From positions 113,101-177,100 of the forward strand of contig NZ_JYNL01000064.1 in the NCBI RefSeq assembly GCF_001044235.1: a stretch of DNA of 64,000 nucleotides. The letters run 5' to 3'. The notes beneath the pieces are model-generated. The model was given only the letters and a program-made list of their open reading frames with translations, was not told the DNA's origin and ran no database searches. The position numbers and the translations under genes were made by a program. Position 1 is the stretch's first letter; every line of letters begins with the position of its first letter. Below, in pieces: positions 8,028 to 15,830 of this stretch. The stretch comes from Mycolicibacterium chlorophenolicum. Its GTDB lineage: Bacteria > Actinomycetota > Actinomycetes > Mycobacteriales > Mycobacteriaceae.

Positions 8028-9302
8028 GTGTACGACTACGGCACGTTCTCGTTCGATTCCAAGGCACAGGTGCTCGAACGCGCCAAGGAGTACTGGAACC
8101 CGGACAAGACGCAGTTCTGGACCGACTCCGGAGTCGACCTGGTGATCGACCGCCGGCAGGACTACTTCCTGTGGGACATGAGCGGGCGCCGGCTGATCGA
8201 CATGCACCTCAACGGCGGGACCTACAACCTCGGCCACCGCAATCCCGAACTGGTGCAGGCGATCACCGAAGGCATGCAGTACTTCGACGTCGGCAACCAC
8301 CACTTCCCCTCGGTCGCCCGCACCGCACTGGCGCAGAAGCTCATCGAGTCCGCCCCGGCGTCGCTGAGCAAGGTGGCCTTCGGGTCCGGCGGCGGCGAGG
8401 CCATCGACATCGCGCTCAAGAGCGCCCGCCACGCCATGCAGCGACGCAAGATCGTCTCGATCGTCAAGGCCTACCACGGACACACCGGCCTCGCCGTCGC
8501 CACCGGCGACGACCGTTTCGCCAAATTGTTCCTGGCCGACCGGCCCGACGAGTTCGTCCAGGTGCCGTTCGGCGACACCGACGCGATGGAGCAGGCGCTG
8601 CGCGGTCGCGACGTCGCGGCGGTGATCATGGAGACGATCCCGGCCACCTACGGATTCCCCCTTCCCCCTGTGGGTTACCTCGAGGCGGTCAAGGATCTGT
8701 GCGTGCGTTACGACGCGCTGTACATCGCCGACGAGGTGCAGACCGGCCTGATGCGCACCGGTGAGATGTGGGCGATCACCAAGCACGGCATCGAACCCGA
8801 CATCATGGTCACCGGCAAGGGACTCTCCGGCGGCATGTACCCGATCACCGCGGCCCTGCTCAGCGACCGCGCCGCGCAGTGGCTCGAACAGGACGGGTTC
8901 GGCCACATCTCCACCTTCGGCGGCGCCGAGCTCGGCTGCGTCGCCGCCATCAAGACGTTGGAGATCACCAGCAGGCCCGAGGTCCGCTCGTCGGTGCACT
9001 ACATCGCCGACATCTTCGCCCGCGGCCTGTCCCGCATCCAGGCCGACCACCCCGAGTGGTTCGTCGGCATCCGCCAGAACGGGGTGGTGATCGGTCTGGA
9101 GTTCGATCATCCCGAGGGCGCGAAGTTCGTGATGCGCGAGCTCTACCAGAACGGCGTGTGGGCGATCTTCTCGACCCTGGATCCCCGTGTCCTGCAATTC
9201 AAACCGGGCCTGCTGCTCAACCGTGACCTCTGCGAGGACGTGCTCGACCGCGTCGAGGTGGCCGTGGGACGGGCGAAGCTGGCCGCGACCGGACGGAGAT
9301 AG
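8028..9302 (+). CDS. Class III PLP aminotransferase / phospho-lyase of the RMM microcompartment
   Basis: The 424-residue protein has the class III fold-type I motifs: NGGTYNLGHRNPELV, FGSGGGEAIDIALKSAR, YHGHTGLA, IADEVQTGLMR and the PLP lysine in TGKGLSGGMYP (about Lys264). Relatives of this family in kinase-containing loci remove phosphate and ammonia from phospho-amino alcohols. In RMM loci it is thought to make propionaldehyde from 1-amino-2-propanol phosphate. I chose the GTG at 8028, preceded by AGGGAG four bases away; an ATG at 7971 lies inside the promoter. It is the first gene of the rightward operon. True transamination remains possible. Confidence 0.88.
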   Translation: MYDYGTFSFDSKAQVLERAKEYWNPDKTQFWTDSGVDLVIDRRQDYFLWDMSGRRLIDMHLNGGTYNLGHRNPELVQAITEGMQYFDVGNHHFPSVARTALAQKLIESAPASLSKVAFGSGGGEAIDIALKSARHAMQRRKIVSIVKAYHGHTGLAVATGDDRFAKLFLADRPDEFVQVPFGDTDAMEQALRGRDVAAVIMETIPATYGFPLPPVGYLEAVKDLCVRYDALYIADEVQTGLMRTGEMWAITKHGIEPDIMVTGKGLSGGMYPITAALLSDRAAQWLEQDGFGHISTFGGAELGCVAAIKTLEITSRPEVRSSVHYIADIFARGLSRIQADHPEWFVGIRQNGVVIGLEFDHPEGAKFVMRELYQNGVWAIFSTLDPRVLQFKPGLLLNRDLCEDVLDRVEVAVGRAKLAATGRR

Positions 9303-9304
9303 CA

Positions 9305-10858
9305 GTGACCAGCACAAGTGCGGTACCCCACGCCGGCCAGCTGCTCGAGCGGGCGCGCTTCGCCGCGGCAGCCTACGGCGAGTACGACCACGCGGCGGTC
9401 GCGCGCATCGTCGACGCGGTGGCCGACGCCGGCCACCGCAACGCCGAGCGCTTCGCCGCGGCCGCCGTCGCCGAGACGCAGATGGGTGTGGTCGAGGACA
9501 AGGTCGTCAAGAACCGCGCCTGCTCGCGCGGCATCGTCGACTTCTACCGGGGCCAGGACTACGTGTCGCCCCGGATCGACACCGCCCGCAAGATCGTCGA
9601 GATCCCCCGCCCGGCGGGTGTGGTGCTGGCGCTGTGCCCCACCACCAATCCCGTTGCCACGGTGTACTTCAAGGTGCTCCTCGCGCTGATGACCCGAAAC
9701 GCCGTGGTGGTCGCCCCGCACCCCAGGGCGCGCCAGTGCTCAGCCGACGCGGCCCGGGTGCTTGCCGATGCGGCCGTCGCGGCCGGTGCGCCCGACGGCA
9801 TCGTGTCGGTGATCGAGGATCCCTCGCTGCCGCTGATCGAGGCGATGATGTCCGACGAGCGCACCGATGTCATCGTCGCCACCGGCGGCACCGCGGTGGT
9901 ACGGGCCGCCTACTCCTCGGGCAACCCGGCCCTCGGCGTCGGACCGGGCAACGTGCCCGTCTTCGTCGACGCGAGCGCCGACGTCGACGCCGCCGCCCGC
10001 CGGATCGTCGCCAGCAAGGCCTTCGACAATTCGGTGCTGTGCACCAACGAGTCGGTGCTGATCGCCGAGGACGCCATCGCCGCGAAGCTCACCTCGGCGC
10101 TCACCCGTCACGGCGCGCACATCTTGGATGCCGACGCGACACAGCGCCTGCGGGAGTTCATGTTTCCCGAGGGCCAGCTCAACACCGACGTCGTCGGCCG
10201 GGACGCGGCGTGGATCGCCGAGCGCCTCGGTGTGCGGGTCACTCCCAAGACCCGGGTGCTCATCGCCCCGTTCACCGACGTCGTCGGCGAGGAGGTGCTG
10301 ACGCACGAGAAGCTCAGCCCGGTGCTGGGGATGACCGCCGTCGCCGACGCGCCGCGCGGCATCCGCGCCGCCCGCGCGGTGGTGCGCATCGCCGGGGCCG
10401 GCCACTCGGCGGCCATCCACAGCGAGGACGCCTCGGTGATCACCGAGTTCGCCGCCACCGTGCCGGTGCTGCGCGTGTCGGTCAACGTCGGGAACAGCAC
10501 CGGCAGTTCGGGTCTGGAGACCAACCTCGCTCCGTCGATGACGATCGGCACCGGCTTCGTCGGGCGCAGTTCGATCGGGGAGAACCTGCAGCCCGAGAAC
10601 CTGATGAACTGGACGCGGATCGCCTACAACGCCGACGCCGGCGTGACGATGCCGAACTTCGCCGGCCTGTCGCCGTGGCGCTCACCCGACGGGCCGGTGC
10701 CCGCTTACCCGCGGGCGTCCAACGACTCCGCGTCCGCGCCGCCGGCGCCCGCCGGCAGACCCGCTGCTCGCCGTGCCGCCGATCCGGGGATCGAGGCGCT
10801 GCGCGCCGAGCTGCGTGCGCTGGTGGCCGAAGAACTCGCTCAACTGATCAGGCGGTGA
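9305..10858 (+). CDS. pduP: CoA-acylating aldehyde dehydrogenase with C-terminal encapsulation-like helix
   Basis: The 517-residue protein is a PduP/EutE-like aldehyde dehydrogenase that would oxidise propionaldehyde to propionyl-CoA with NAD. Seen are RPAGVVLALCPTTNP, VGPGNVPVFVD and the catalytic cysteine in NSVLCTNES (about Cys246). After the enzyme core comes a Pro/Ala-rich linker (about 475-495) and then an amphipathic helix (ALRAELRALVAEELAQLIRR), the form taken by encapsulation peptides; in PduP the peptide is N-terminal, here it is C-terminal. The GTG at 9305 lies just after the aminotransferase stop. The family is clear and the cargo role is inferred. Confidence 0.92.
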   Translation: MTSTSAVPHAGQLLERARFAAAAYGEYDHAAVARIVDAVADAGHRNAERFAAAAVAETQMGVVEDKVVKNRACSRGIVDFYRGQDYVSPRIDTARKIVEIPRPAGVVLALCPTTNPVATVYFKVLLALMTRNAVVVAPHPRARQCSADAARVLADAAVAAGAPDGIVSVIEDPSLPLIEAMMSDERTDVIVATGGTAVVRAAYSSGNPALGVGPGNVPVFVDASADVDAAARRIVASKAFDNSVLCTNESVLIAEDAIAAKLTSALTRHGAHILDADATQRLREFMFPEGQLNTDVVGRDAAWIAERLGVRVTPKTRVLIAPFTDVVGEEVLTHEKLSPVLGMTAVADAPRGIRAARAVVRIAGAGHSAAIHSEDASVITEFAATVPVLRVSVNVGNSTGSSGLETNLAPSMTIGTGFVGRSSIGENLQPENLMNWTRIAYNADAGVTMPNFAGLSPWRSPDGPVPAYPRASNDSASAPPAPAGRPAARRAADPGIEALRAELRALVAEELAQLIRR

Positions 10859-10861
10859 CCC

Positions 10862-11467
10862 GTGGCTGAACTGCGTTCGTTCATCTTCATCGATCGGCTC
10901 CAGCCGCAGACGATGTCGTATCTGGGCACCTGGATCAAGGGCGCCCTGCCGCGCGCCGGTGTCGCCGCACAGATCATCGAGGTGGCCCCGGGTCTGGACA
11001 TCGAGGGCGTCACCGACGTCGCGGTCAAGCACGCCGAGGTCCAGGCCGGCATTCTGGTGGTGGAGCGCCAGTTCGGCTACCTGGAGTTCCACGGTGACAC
11101 CGACGCGGTGCAGGCCGCCGCCGACGCCGCGCTCGCCGAACTCGACCGGGACCCCGGCTCTGCGACCCCGCCGCAGATCCTGGCCTCGCGCATCATCTCC
11201 AGCATCGACGCCCAGCACGCATTCCTGATCAATCGCAACAAGATCGGATCGATGGTGCTGGCCGGCGAGACCCTCTACGTCCTCGAGGTGTCCCCCGCGT
11301 CCTACGCGATCCTGGCGACCAACGAGGCCGAGAAGGCCGCCGACATCAAGGTCGTCGACTTCCGGATGATCGGCGCGACCGGCCGGGTGTACCTGTCCGG
11401 CAGCGAATCCGACATCCGCCAGGCCGCCTCAGCGGCCGAGGAGGCACTGGCCCGGAGCGTGCCGTGA
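10862..11467 (+). CDS. BMC-T microcompartment shell protein (tandem BMC domains), copy 1
   Basis: The 201-residue protein holds two BMC folds in tandem (about 1-95 and 105-198) and would form trimeric, pseudo-hexameric tiles of the shell. Key segments are GILVVERQFGYLEFHG, INRNKIGSMVLAG, NEAEKAA and MIGATGRVYLSG. It is a paralogue of the protein at 12540-13193, sharing ERQFG, NEAE and MIGA. The GTG at 10862 follows three bases after the dehydrogenase stop. The TGA overlaps the next gene as GTGA. In RMM shells such trimers are reported to provide gated pores. Confidence 0.9.
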   Translation: MAELRSFIFIDRLQPQTMSYLGTWIKGALPRAGVAAQIIEVAPGLDIEGVTDVAVKHAEVQAGILVVERQFGYLEFHGDTDAVQAAADAALAELDRDPGSATPPQILASRIISSIDAQHAFLINRNKIGSMVLAGETLYVLEVSPASYAILATNEAEKAADIKVVDFRMIGATGRVYLSGSESDIRQAASAAEEALARSVP

Positions 11468-11952
11468 GCATCGATCGCGACGCGCTGCGGCAACTGGTCC
11501 GTGAGGTCGTCCGCGAGGCCGTGGGCGACCTCTCCAACCCGGCCCCGGTCGCGACGGCTCCCCCTCCGCCGGCTCCCCCTCCGCCGGCCCCGGTGGGCCC
11601 CGTCGCGACCGGGCCGCTGGCCGCCGACGAGAGGTCGCGGGTCGACACCGTGCGGATCGCCTCCGACCGGGATCTCGACGTGTTCGTCCGAAACCTGCTG
11701 CGGCTGTTCGAGAATCCGAAGACCCGCGCCGACCTGCGGCAGGGCCGGCTGTCGTTCCGGCTCGCCGGCACCGGCCGGCCGGGGCCCGGCAGCAGCCGAC
11801 GCGTCGAACGCGGCGCGGTCACCGAACGGCAGATCGCCGACATCGCCGCGTCCGGCGCGGCCCTGGTGCTCGGCCCACGGGCCGTGCTGACCCCCCTGGC
11901 CCGCGAGCGCGCCCGCGCACTGGGCGTGACGATCCACAAGGAGCGCACATGA
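11464..11952 (+). CDS. Microcompartment-associated protein with N-terminal encapsulation-like helix, function unknown
   Basis: This 162-residue protein has three parts. Residues 4-20 (DRDALRQLVREVVREAV) form an amphipathic helix like encapsulation peptides. Residues 25-50 are an Ala/Pro linker with two PPPPA-type runs. The C-terminal part (about 55-162) carries GAALVLGPRAVLTPLARERA, which recalls a closing motif seen in some PduM/EutQ-type microcompartment proteins. I cannot name its function. The GTG overlaps the BMC-T stop and its own TGA overlaps the BMC-P start, so it is made with the shell. It could be a cargo, a scaffold or a shell linker. Confidence 0.75.
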   Translation: MSIDRDALRQLVREVVREAVGDLSNPAPVATAPPPPAPPPPAPVGPVATGPLAADERSRVDTVRIASDRDLDVFVRNLLRLFENPKTRADLRQGRLSFRLAGTGRPGPGSSRRVERGAVTERQIADIAASGAALVLGPRAVLTPLARERARALGVTIHKERT

Positions 11953-12194
11953 TTCGTGGCACGGTCGTCGGCCAGGTCTGGTCGACCCGCCGCATCGACG
12001 GCATCCCGGCCGGGGCCTTCCTGGAAGTGGAGGTCGACGGCTCCGGGTCCCGGCTCGTCGCATTCGACGTGCTGGGCAGCGGTGTCGGCGAGCACGTTCT
12101 CGTCACCCAGGGCTCCGTGGCGGCGAGCTGGTTCACCGGCACCCCGCCGCCTGTCGACGCACTGATCATCGGCTCCATCGACGCAAGCGGATAG
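11949..12194 (+). CDS. BMC-P (EutN/CcmL) pentameric vertex protein
   Basis: The 81-residue protein has the EutN/CcmL pattern: MIRGTVVGQVWSTRR at the start, VAFDVLGSGVGEHVLVTQGS in the centre and a closing VDALIIGSIDAS. These proteins form pentamers that cap the twelve vertices of the shell. Its length is usual for the family. The ATG overlaps the TGA of the preceding gene (ATGA). It is the only vertex protein in the locus. Confidence 0.93.
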   Translation: MIRGTVVGQVWSTRRIDGIPAGAFLEVEVDGSGSRLVAFDVLGSGVGEHVLVTQGSVAASWFTGTPPPVDALIIGSIDASG

Positions 12195-12248
12195 CCACCC
12201 GGTATCCGGCCCGACAACCTGTAGTCAACCGACACAAAAGGAGAAACC

Positions 12249-12530
12249 ATGGCCAGCAACGCGATCGGAATGATCGAGACCAAGGGTTACGTCGCGGCGC
12301 TCGCCGCTGCCGACGCGATGGTCAAGGCCGCCAACGTGACGATCACCGATCGCCAGCAGGTCGGTGACGGTCTGGTGGCCGTCATCGTCACCGGTGAGGT
12401 CGGCGCCGTCAAGGCCGCGACCGAGGCGGGCGCCGAATCCGCCTCGCAGGTCGGAGAACTCATCAGCGTGCACGTCATCCCGCGCCCGCACAGCGAGCTC
12501 GGCGCGCACTTCTCCGTCTCCGCCCAGTAG
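12249..12530 (+). CDS. BMC-H hexameric shell protein
   Basis: The 93-residue single BMC-domain protein starts with NAIGMIETKGYVAALAAADA, the typical PduA/EutM opening, and would tile the shell as hexamers. The pore loop reads QVGDGLV where many BMC-H proteins have a KIGSG-type sequence, putting an acidic residue at or near the pore. A strong site, AAAAGGAGAAACC, precedes the ATG, and a 54-base gap separates it from the BMC-P gene. That is fitting for the most abundant shell part, which would need independent, high translation. Confidence 0.95.
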   Translation: MASNAIGMIETKGYVAALAAADAMVKAANVTITDRQQVGDGLVAVIVTGEVGAVKAATEAGAESASQVGELISVHVIPRPHSELGAHFSVSAQ

Positions 12531-12539
12531 TCTCGCGAG

Positions 12540-13193
12540 ATGGCCGTCACGGACGCACCGACACGGACCGACATCCGCGTCTACCTGCTCGTCGAGGACC
12601 TGCAGCAGCAGTTCGCCGCCTACCTCGGCACGCCCACGCGGGCACGCGGCTATCCGCCGTACGCCGGGGAGCACGCCCTCATCGTCGAGGTGTCCCCGGC
12701 GCTGGCGATCGAGCGGGTCATCGATCTGGCGCTGCGGGAGGTTCCGGGTATCCAGCCCGGAATCCTGTACGTGGAGCGCCAGTTCGGGGTGCTCGAGATC
12801 CATTCCAGCGATCTCGAGGACGTGCGACGGGCCGGCGAGGCGATCCTGAACGGCACAAAGAACTCCGCGGCCGACCAACTGCGGCCGCGGGTGCTCTACC
12901 ACGACGTCATCGCTGACATCACCGATCAGCACGCGGTGATCCTCAACCGCAACCGGCAGGCGTCGATGGTGCTACCCGGCCAGTCGCTGCTGGTGTACGA
13001 GATGACGCCCGCACTGTTCGCGGCGGTGGCGGCCAACGAGGCCGAGCGCGCCGCACCGGGGCTGACACTGGTCGACGTCCAGATGATCGGCGCCGCGGGC
13101 CGCCTCTACATCAGCGGCAGCACCGCCGATGTGGTGACTGCACGTGATGCGATCACCACGGTGCTGGAGTCGATCGAGGGGCGGGACCATTGA
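12540..13193 (+). CDS. BMC-T microcompartment shell protein (tandem BMC domains), copy 2
   Basis: The 217-residue protein is a second tandem-domain BMC-T shell trimer. It shares ILYVERQFGVLEIH, NEAERAA and MIGAAGRLYISG with copy 1 but has a longer N-terminus and central linker. Two BMC-T types with one BMC-H and one BMC-P is the small shell set known for RMM compartments. The ATG at 12540 follows nine bases after the BMC-H stop with only a weak GCGAG upstream. Its TGA overlaps the kinase TTG (TTGA). Confidence 0.9.
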   Translation: MAVTDAPTRTDIRVYLLVEDLQQQFAAYLGTPTRARGYPPYAGEHALIVEVSPALAIERVIDLALREVPGIQPGILYVERQFGVLEIHSSDLEDVRRAGEAILNGTKNSAADQLRPRVLYHDVIADITDQHAVILNRNRQASMVLPGQSLLVYEMTPALFAAVAANEAERAAPGLTLVDVQMIGAAGRLYISGSTADVVTARDAITTVLESIEGRDH

Positions 13194-14185
13194 GCGGCGA
13201 CGTCGGCGACGACCGCGCGGTGGCGGAGAAAGCGCTCGAGGCGTTCGACCTGCCCCAGGGCTCGGCGCTGCGACTGCTCAACCTGTCTGAGAACGCCACC
13301 TACGCCGTCGAGGAGCCCGGCTGCGGGCACCGGTCCATCCTGCGGGTGCACCGCAAGAACTACCACCGGGTCGACCAGATCGAGTCGGAGCTGATGTGGC
13401 TCGACGCGCTGCGCCGCGAGAGCGACATCACCGTGCCGACCGTGATCCCGGCGCACGACGGCCGCCGCGTGGTCACCGTCGACCACGACGGCGCCGAGCG
13501 TCATGTGGTGCACTTCGAGATGGTGCCCGGCGCCGAACCCGACGAGAACACGCTGACGAGCACGGACTTCCACACGCTGGGGTCCATCACCGCGGCGCTG
13601 CACGACCACGCCCGCAGCTGGCGGCGCCCGCCGGCCTTCAGCCGGTTCGCCTGGGACTGGGAACACAGCCTGGGGGCGTCCCCGCGCTGGGGCCGCTGGC
13701 GCGACGCGGTCGGCGTCGGCGAGCACGAGGCGCAGGTGCTTGGCCGCGCCGAGCAGCTGCTGGGCCGCCGGCTCGCCGAATACGGCACGGGCAGTGACAC
13801 GTTCGGTCTCGTTCACGCAGACCTGCGGCTGGCCAACCTGCTCGTCGACGGGAACACCATCACGGTCATCGACTTCGACGACTGCGGATTCGGCTGGTAC
13901 TTCTACGATTTCGGAACGGCCGTGTCGTTCTTCGAAGACCACCCGTCGGTGCCGGAATGGCAGGATGCCTGGGTCACCGGGTACCGCACCCGCCGCGAGC
14001 TGGCCGCGGCCGACGAGGACATGCTGGCCTCGTTCGTGCTGCTGCGGCGGCTGCTGCTGCTGGCCTGGATGGGCACACACAGCCATTCCCGGGAATCGCA
14101 GGCCATTTCCGTCACCTACGCCGCGGGCAGCTGCACGCTCGCCGAGCGGTACCTGTCCTCCGACGGTCACCTGCTGACCGCCTGA
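13190..14185 (+). CDS. APH-family kinase, probable 1-amino-2-propanol kinase
   Basis: The 331-residue protein has the aminoglycoside phosphotransferase/choline kinase fold. The catalytic loop is HADLRLANL (His209, Asp211), followed by the metal site VIDFDDCGFGWYFYDFG. In the M. smegmatis RMM locus a homologous kinase phosphorylates (S)-1-amino-2-propanol; the phosphorylated product is the substrate for the phospho-lyase at the operon start. The TTG overlaps the BMC-T stop. Aminoglycoside resistance is unlikely given the context. Confidence 0.88.
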   Translation: MSGDVGDDRAVAEKALEAFDLPQGSALRLLNLSENATYAVEEPGCGHRSILRVHRKNYHRVDQIESELMWLDALRRESDITVPTVIPAHDGRRVVTVDHDGAERHVVHFEMVPGAEPDENTLTSTDFHTLGSITAALHDHARSWRRPPAFSRFAWDWEHSLGASPRWGRWRDAVGVGEHEAQVLGRAEQLLGRRLAEYGTGSDTFGLVHADLRLANLLVDGNTITVIDFDDCGFGWYFYDFGTAVSFFEDHPSVPEWQDAWVTGYRTRRELAAADEDMLASFVLLRRLLLLAWMGTHSHSRESQAISVTYAAGSCTLAERYLSSDGHLLTA

Positions 14186-14207
14186 ATCATCCACCGAAAG
14201 GTTCGTC

Positions 14208-14987
14208 ATGTTCACCTCGTTGCAGGGCCGCTCGGCCATCGTCACCGGCGGCAGCAAGGGCATCGGACGCGGGATCGCCGAGACCTTCGCGCGAGCCGGC
14301 ATCAACGTCGTCATCACCGGGCGCACCGAGTCCGACATCGAGCGCACGGTGGCGGATCTGGCGGGGCTGGCCGGCACCGTCACCGGCGTGGCCGCCGAGG
14401 TGGCCAGCCCCGAGGACTGCCGGCGCGTGGTGGCCACCGCGACCGAACGCAACGGCGGACTCGACATCGTGTGCGCCAACGCCGGCATCTTCCCGTCGGC
14501 GTCGCTGGCCGACATGACCCCCGAAGATCTCGACCAGGTCCTCGGGACCAACGTCAAGGGCACCTTCTACATCGTGCAGGCCGCGATCGACGCGCTGACC
14601 GCCAGCGGCCACGGCCGCGTCATCATCACGTCCTCGATCACCGGGCCCGTCACCGGCTTTCCCGGCTGGTCGCACTACGGCGCCAGTAAGGCCGCGCAAC
14701 TGGGGTTCCTGCGCACCGCGGCGATCGAACTGGCGCGCAAGAAGATCACCGTCAACGCGGTCCTGCCGGGCAACATCCTGACCGAGGGTCTGGTCGAGAT
14801 GGGCGAGCAGTACATGAACCAGATGAAGGCCGCGATCCCCACGGGCACCCTCGGCACCGTCGCCGACGTCGGCAACGCCGCGCTGTTCTTCGCCACCGAT
14901 GAAGCCGCCTTCATCACCGGCCAGTCACTGATCGTCGACGGTGGCCAGATCCTGCCCGAATCGGCCGAGGCGCTTGCCGACCTCTGA
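14208..14987 (+). CDS. SDR-family dehydrogenase, probable aminoacetone or amino-alcohol oxidoreductase
   Basis: The 259-residue classical short-chain dehydrogenase shows the NAD(P) site TGGSKGIG (residues 13-20), CANAGIF and the catalytic Tyr157-x3-Lys161 in YGASK. In RMM loci the SDR is proposed to interconvert aminoacetone and 1-amino-2-propanol, or to recycle cofactor inside the shell. AAAGG lies before the ATG. It is the last structural gene of the operon; the regulator follows after a short gap with its own operator-like site. Confidence 0.88.
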   Translation: MFTSLQGRSAIVTGGSKGIGRGIAETFARAGINVVITGRTESDIERTVADLAGLAGTVTGVAAEVASPEDCRRVVATATERNGGLDIVCANAGIFPSASLADMTPEDLDQVLGTNVKGTFYIVQAAIDALTASGHGRVIITSSITGPVTGFPGWSHYGASKAAQLGFLRTAAIELARKKITVNAVLPGNILTEGLVEMGEQYMNQMKAAIPTGTLGTVADVGNAALFFATDEAAFITGQSLIVDGGQILPESAEALADL

Positions 14988-15005
14988 CGGACACGTACCC
15001 TGAAT

Positions 15006-15018
15006 TTGGTCGTACCAA
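15006..15018. promoter_or_regulatory. Candidate operator TTGGTCGTACCAA upstream of the GntR gene
   Basis: The TTGGT/ACCAA arms around three bases fit the general TNGTNNNACNA pattern of GntR-type sites and match the two candidate sites at 7919 and 7971. It lies between the SDR stop and the GntR start, just after a weak TTGCCG (14974-14979) / TACCCT (14996-15001) promoter-like pair. Autoregulation is inferred. Confidence 0.5.
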
Positions 15019-15041
15019 TTGCCATGAGCCCAGGAGGTCCG

Positions 15042-15818
15042 GTGCCCACGCAAACCGAGGACCTGCGGCGCCGGATCGTGGCCGACATCAACGCCGGCGT
15101 CCCCGGCGCCAAGCTGGGCAGCGAGCGGGAACTGGCCGAGCGGTACCGCACCAGCCGCTCGAGCCTGCGCCAGGTGCTCGCCGCGCTGGAGGAGGCAGGT
15201 CTCATCGACCGGGTGATCGGCCGGGCCGGCGGGATCTTCATCAGCCACGCCCAGGTGCAGCGCAGCCTCTCTGACGTCGTCGGGGTGCCCGCGTTCCTGG
15301 CCAGCCAGGGCTACGTCGCGGGCACCCGGGTGCTGTCGACCAAGATCGGCGCGCCCGACGCCACCACCCAGAACGCGCTCGGCCTGGCCGCCGACGACTT
15401 CGTCATCGAGATCCAGCGGGTCCGGCTCGCCGACGGGTCGCCGATCTCGCTGGAGTTGGCGCAGTTTCCCGCCGACGCGTTCCCCGGTCTGCTGGAACAG
15501 CAACTCGGCGGCTCGCTCTACGAGATCCTGGAGACGCAGTACGGACTGGTCGCCGCCCGCGCCGACGAACGCATTGAAGCGGTCAACGCGACGCCCGAGG
15601 AAGCCACGCTGCTGGGCATCAAACCGAAGTCCGCGCTGCTGCTGATCACGCGGATCGCCTACGACCAGCACGACACCCCGTGCGAGTTCTCCCGCGACCT
15701 GTTCCGCGGCGACCGCACCCGGCTGGCCGTCACCGCCCAGGGGCGCGGAATCGGCGTGGCCGCGTCGGTGGCGGAGGCCTCTGTCGCGCTGCAGAGTCAG
15801 GGGCGGCGGGCGGTCTGA
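15042..15818 (+). CDS. GntR-family regulator (UTRA effector domain) of the microcompartment locus
   Basis: The 258-residue protein has an N-terminal winged helix-turn-helix (SERELAERYRTSRSSLRQVLA, about residues 24-44, ending in LEEAGLIDR) and a C-terminal UTRA-like ligand domain (VIEIQRVRLADGSPISLE, then AYDQHDTPCEFSRDLFRGDR). Such proteins repress catabolic genes until the substrate or an intermediate binds. I chose the GTG at 15042, preceded by AGGAGG four bases away; a TTG and an ATG upstream overlap the operator-like site. Candidate sites lie at its own promoter and at the divergent promoter near 7.9 kb. Confidence 0.88.
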   Translation: MPTQTEDLRRRIVADINAGVPGAKLGSERELAERYRTSRSSLRQVLAALEEAGLIDRVIGRAGGIFISHAQVQRSLSDVVGVPAFLASQGYVAGTRVLSTKIGAPDATTQNALGLAADDFVIEIQRVRLADGSPISLELAQFPADAFPGLLEQQLGGSLYEILETQYGLVAARADERIEAVNATPEEATLLGIKPKSALLLITRIAYDQHDTPCEFSRDLFRGDRTRLAVTAQGRGIGVAASVAEASVALQSQGRRAV

Positions 15819-15830
15819 CAGAGTGGGTTC

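Noticed and set aside
13190..14185. Aminoglycoside resistance kinase
   Set aside because: The fold matches, but overlap with the shell gene and the known RMM pathway point to an amino-alcohol kinase.
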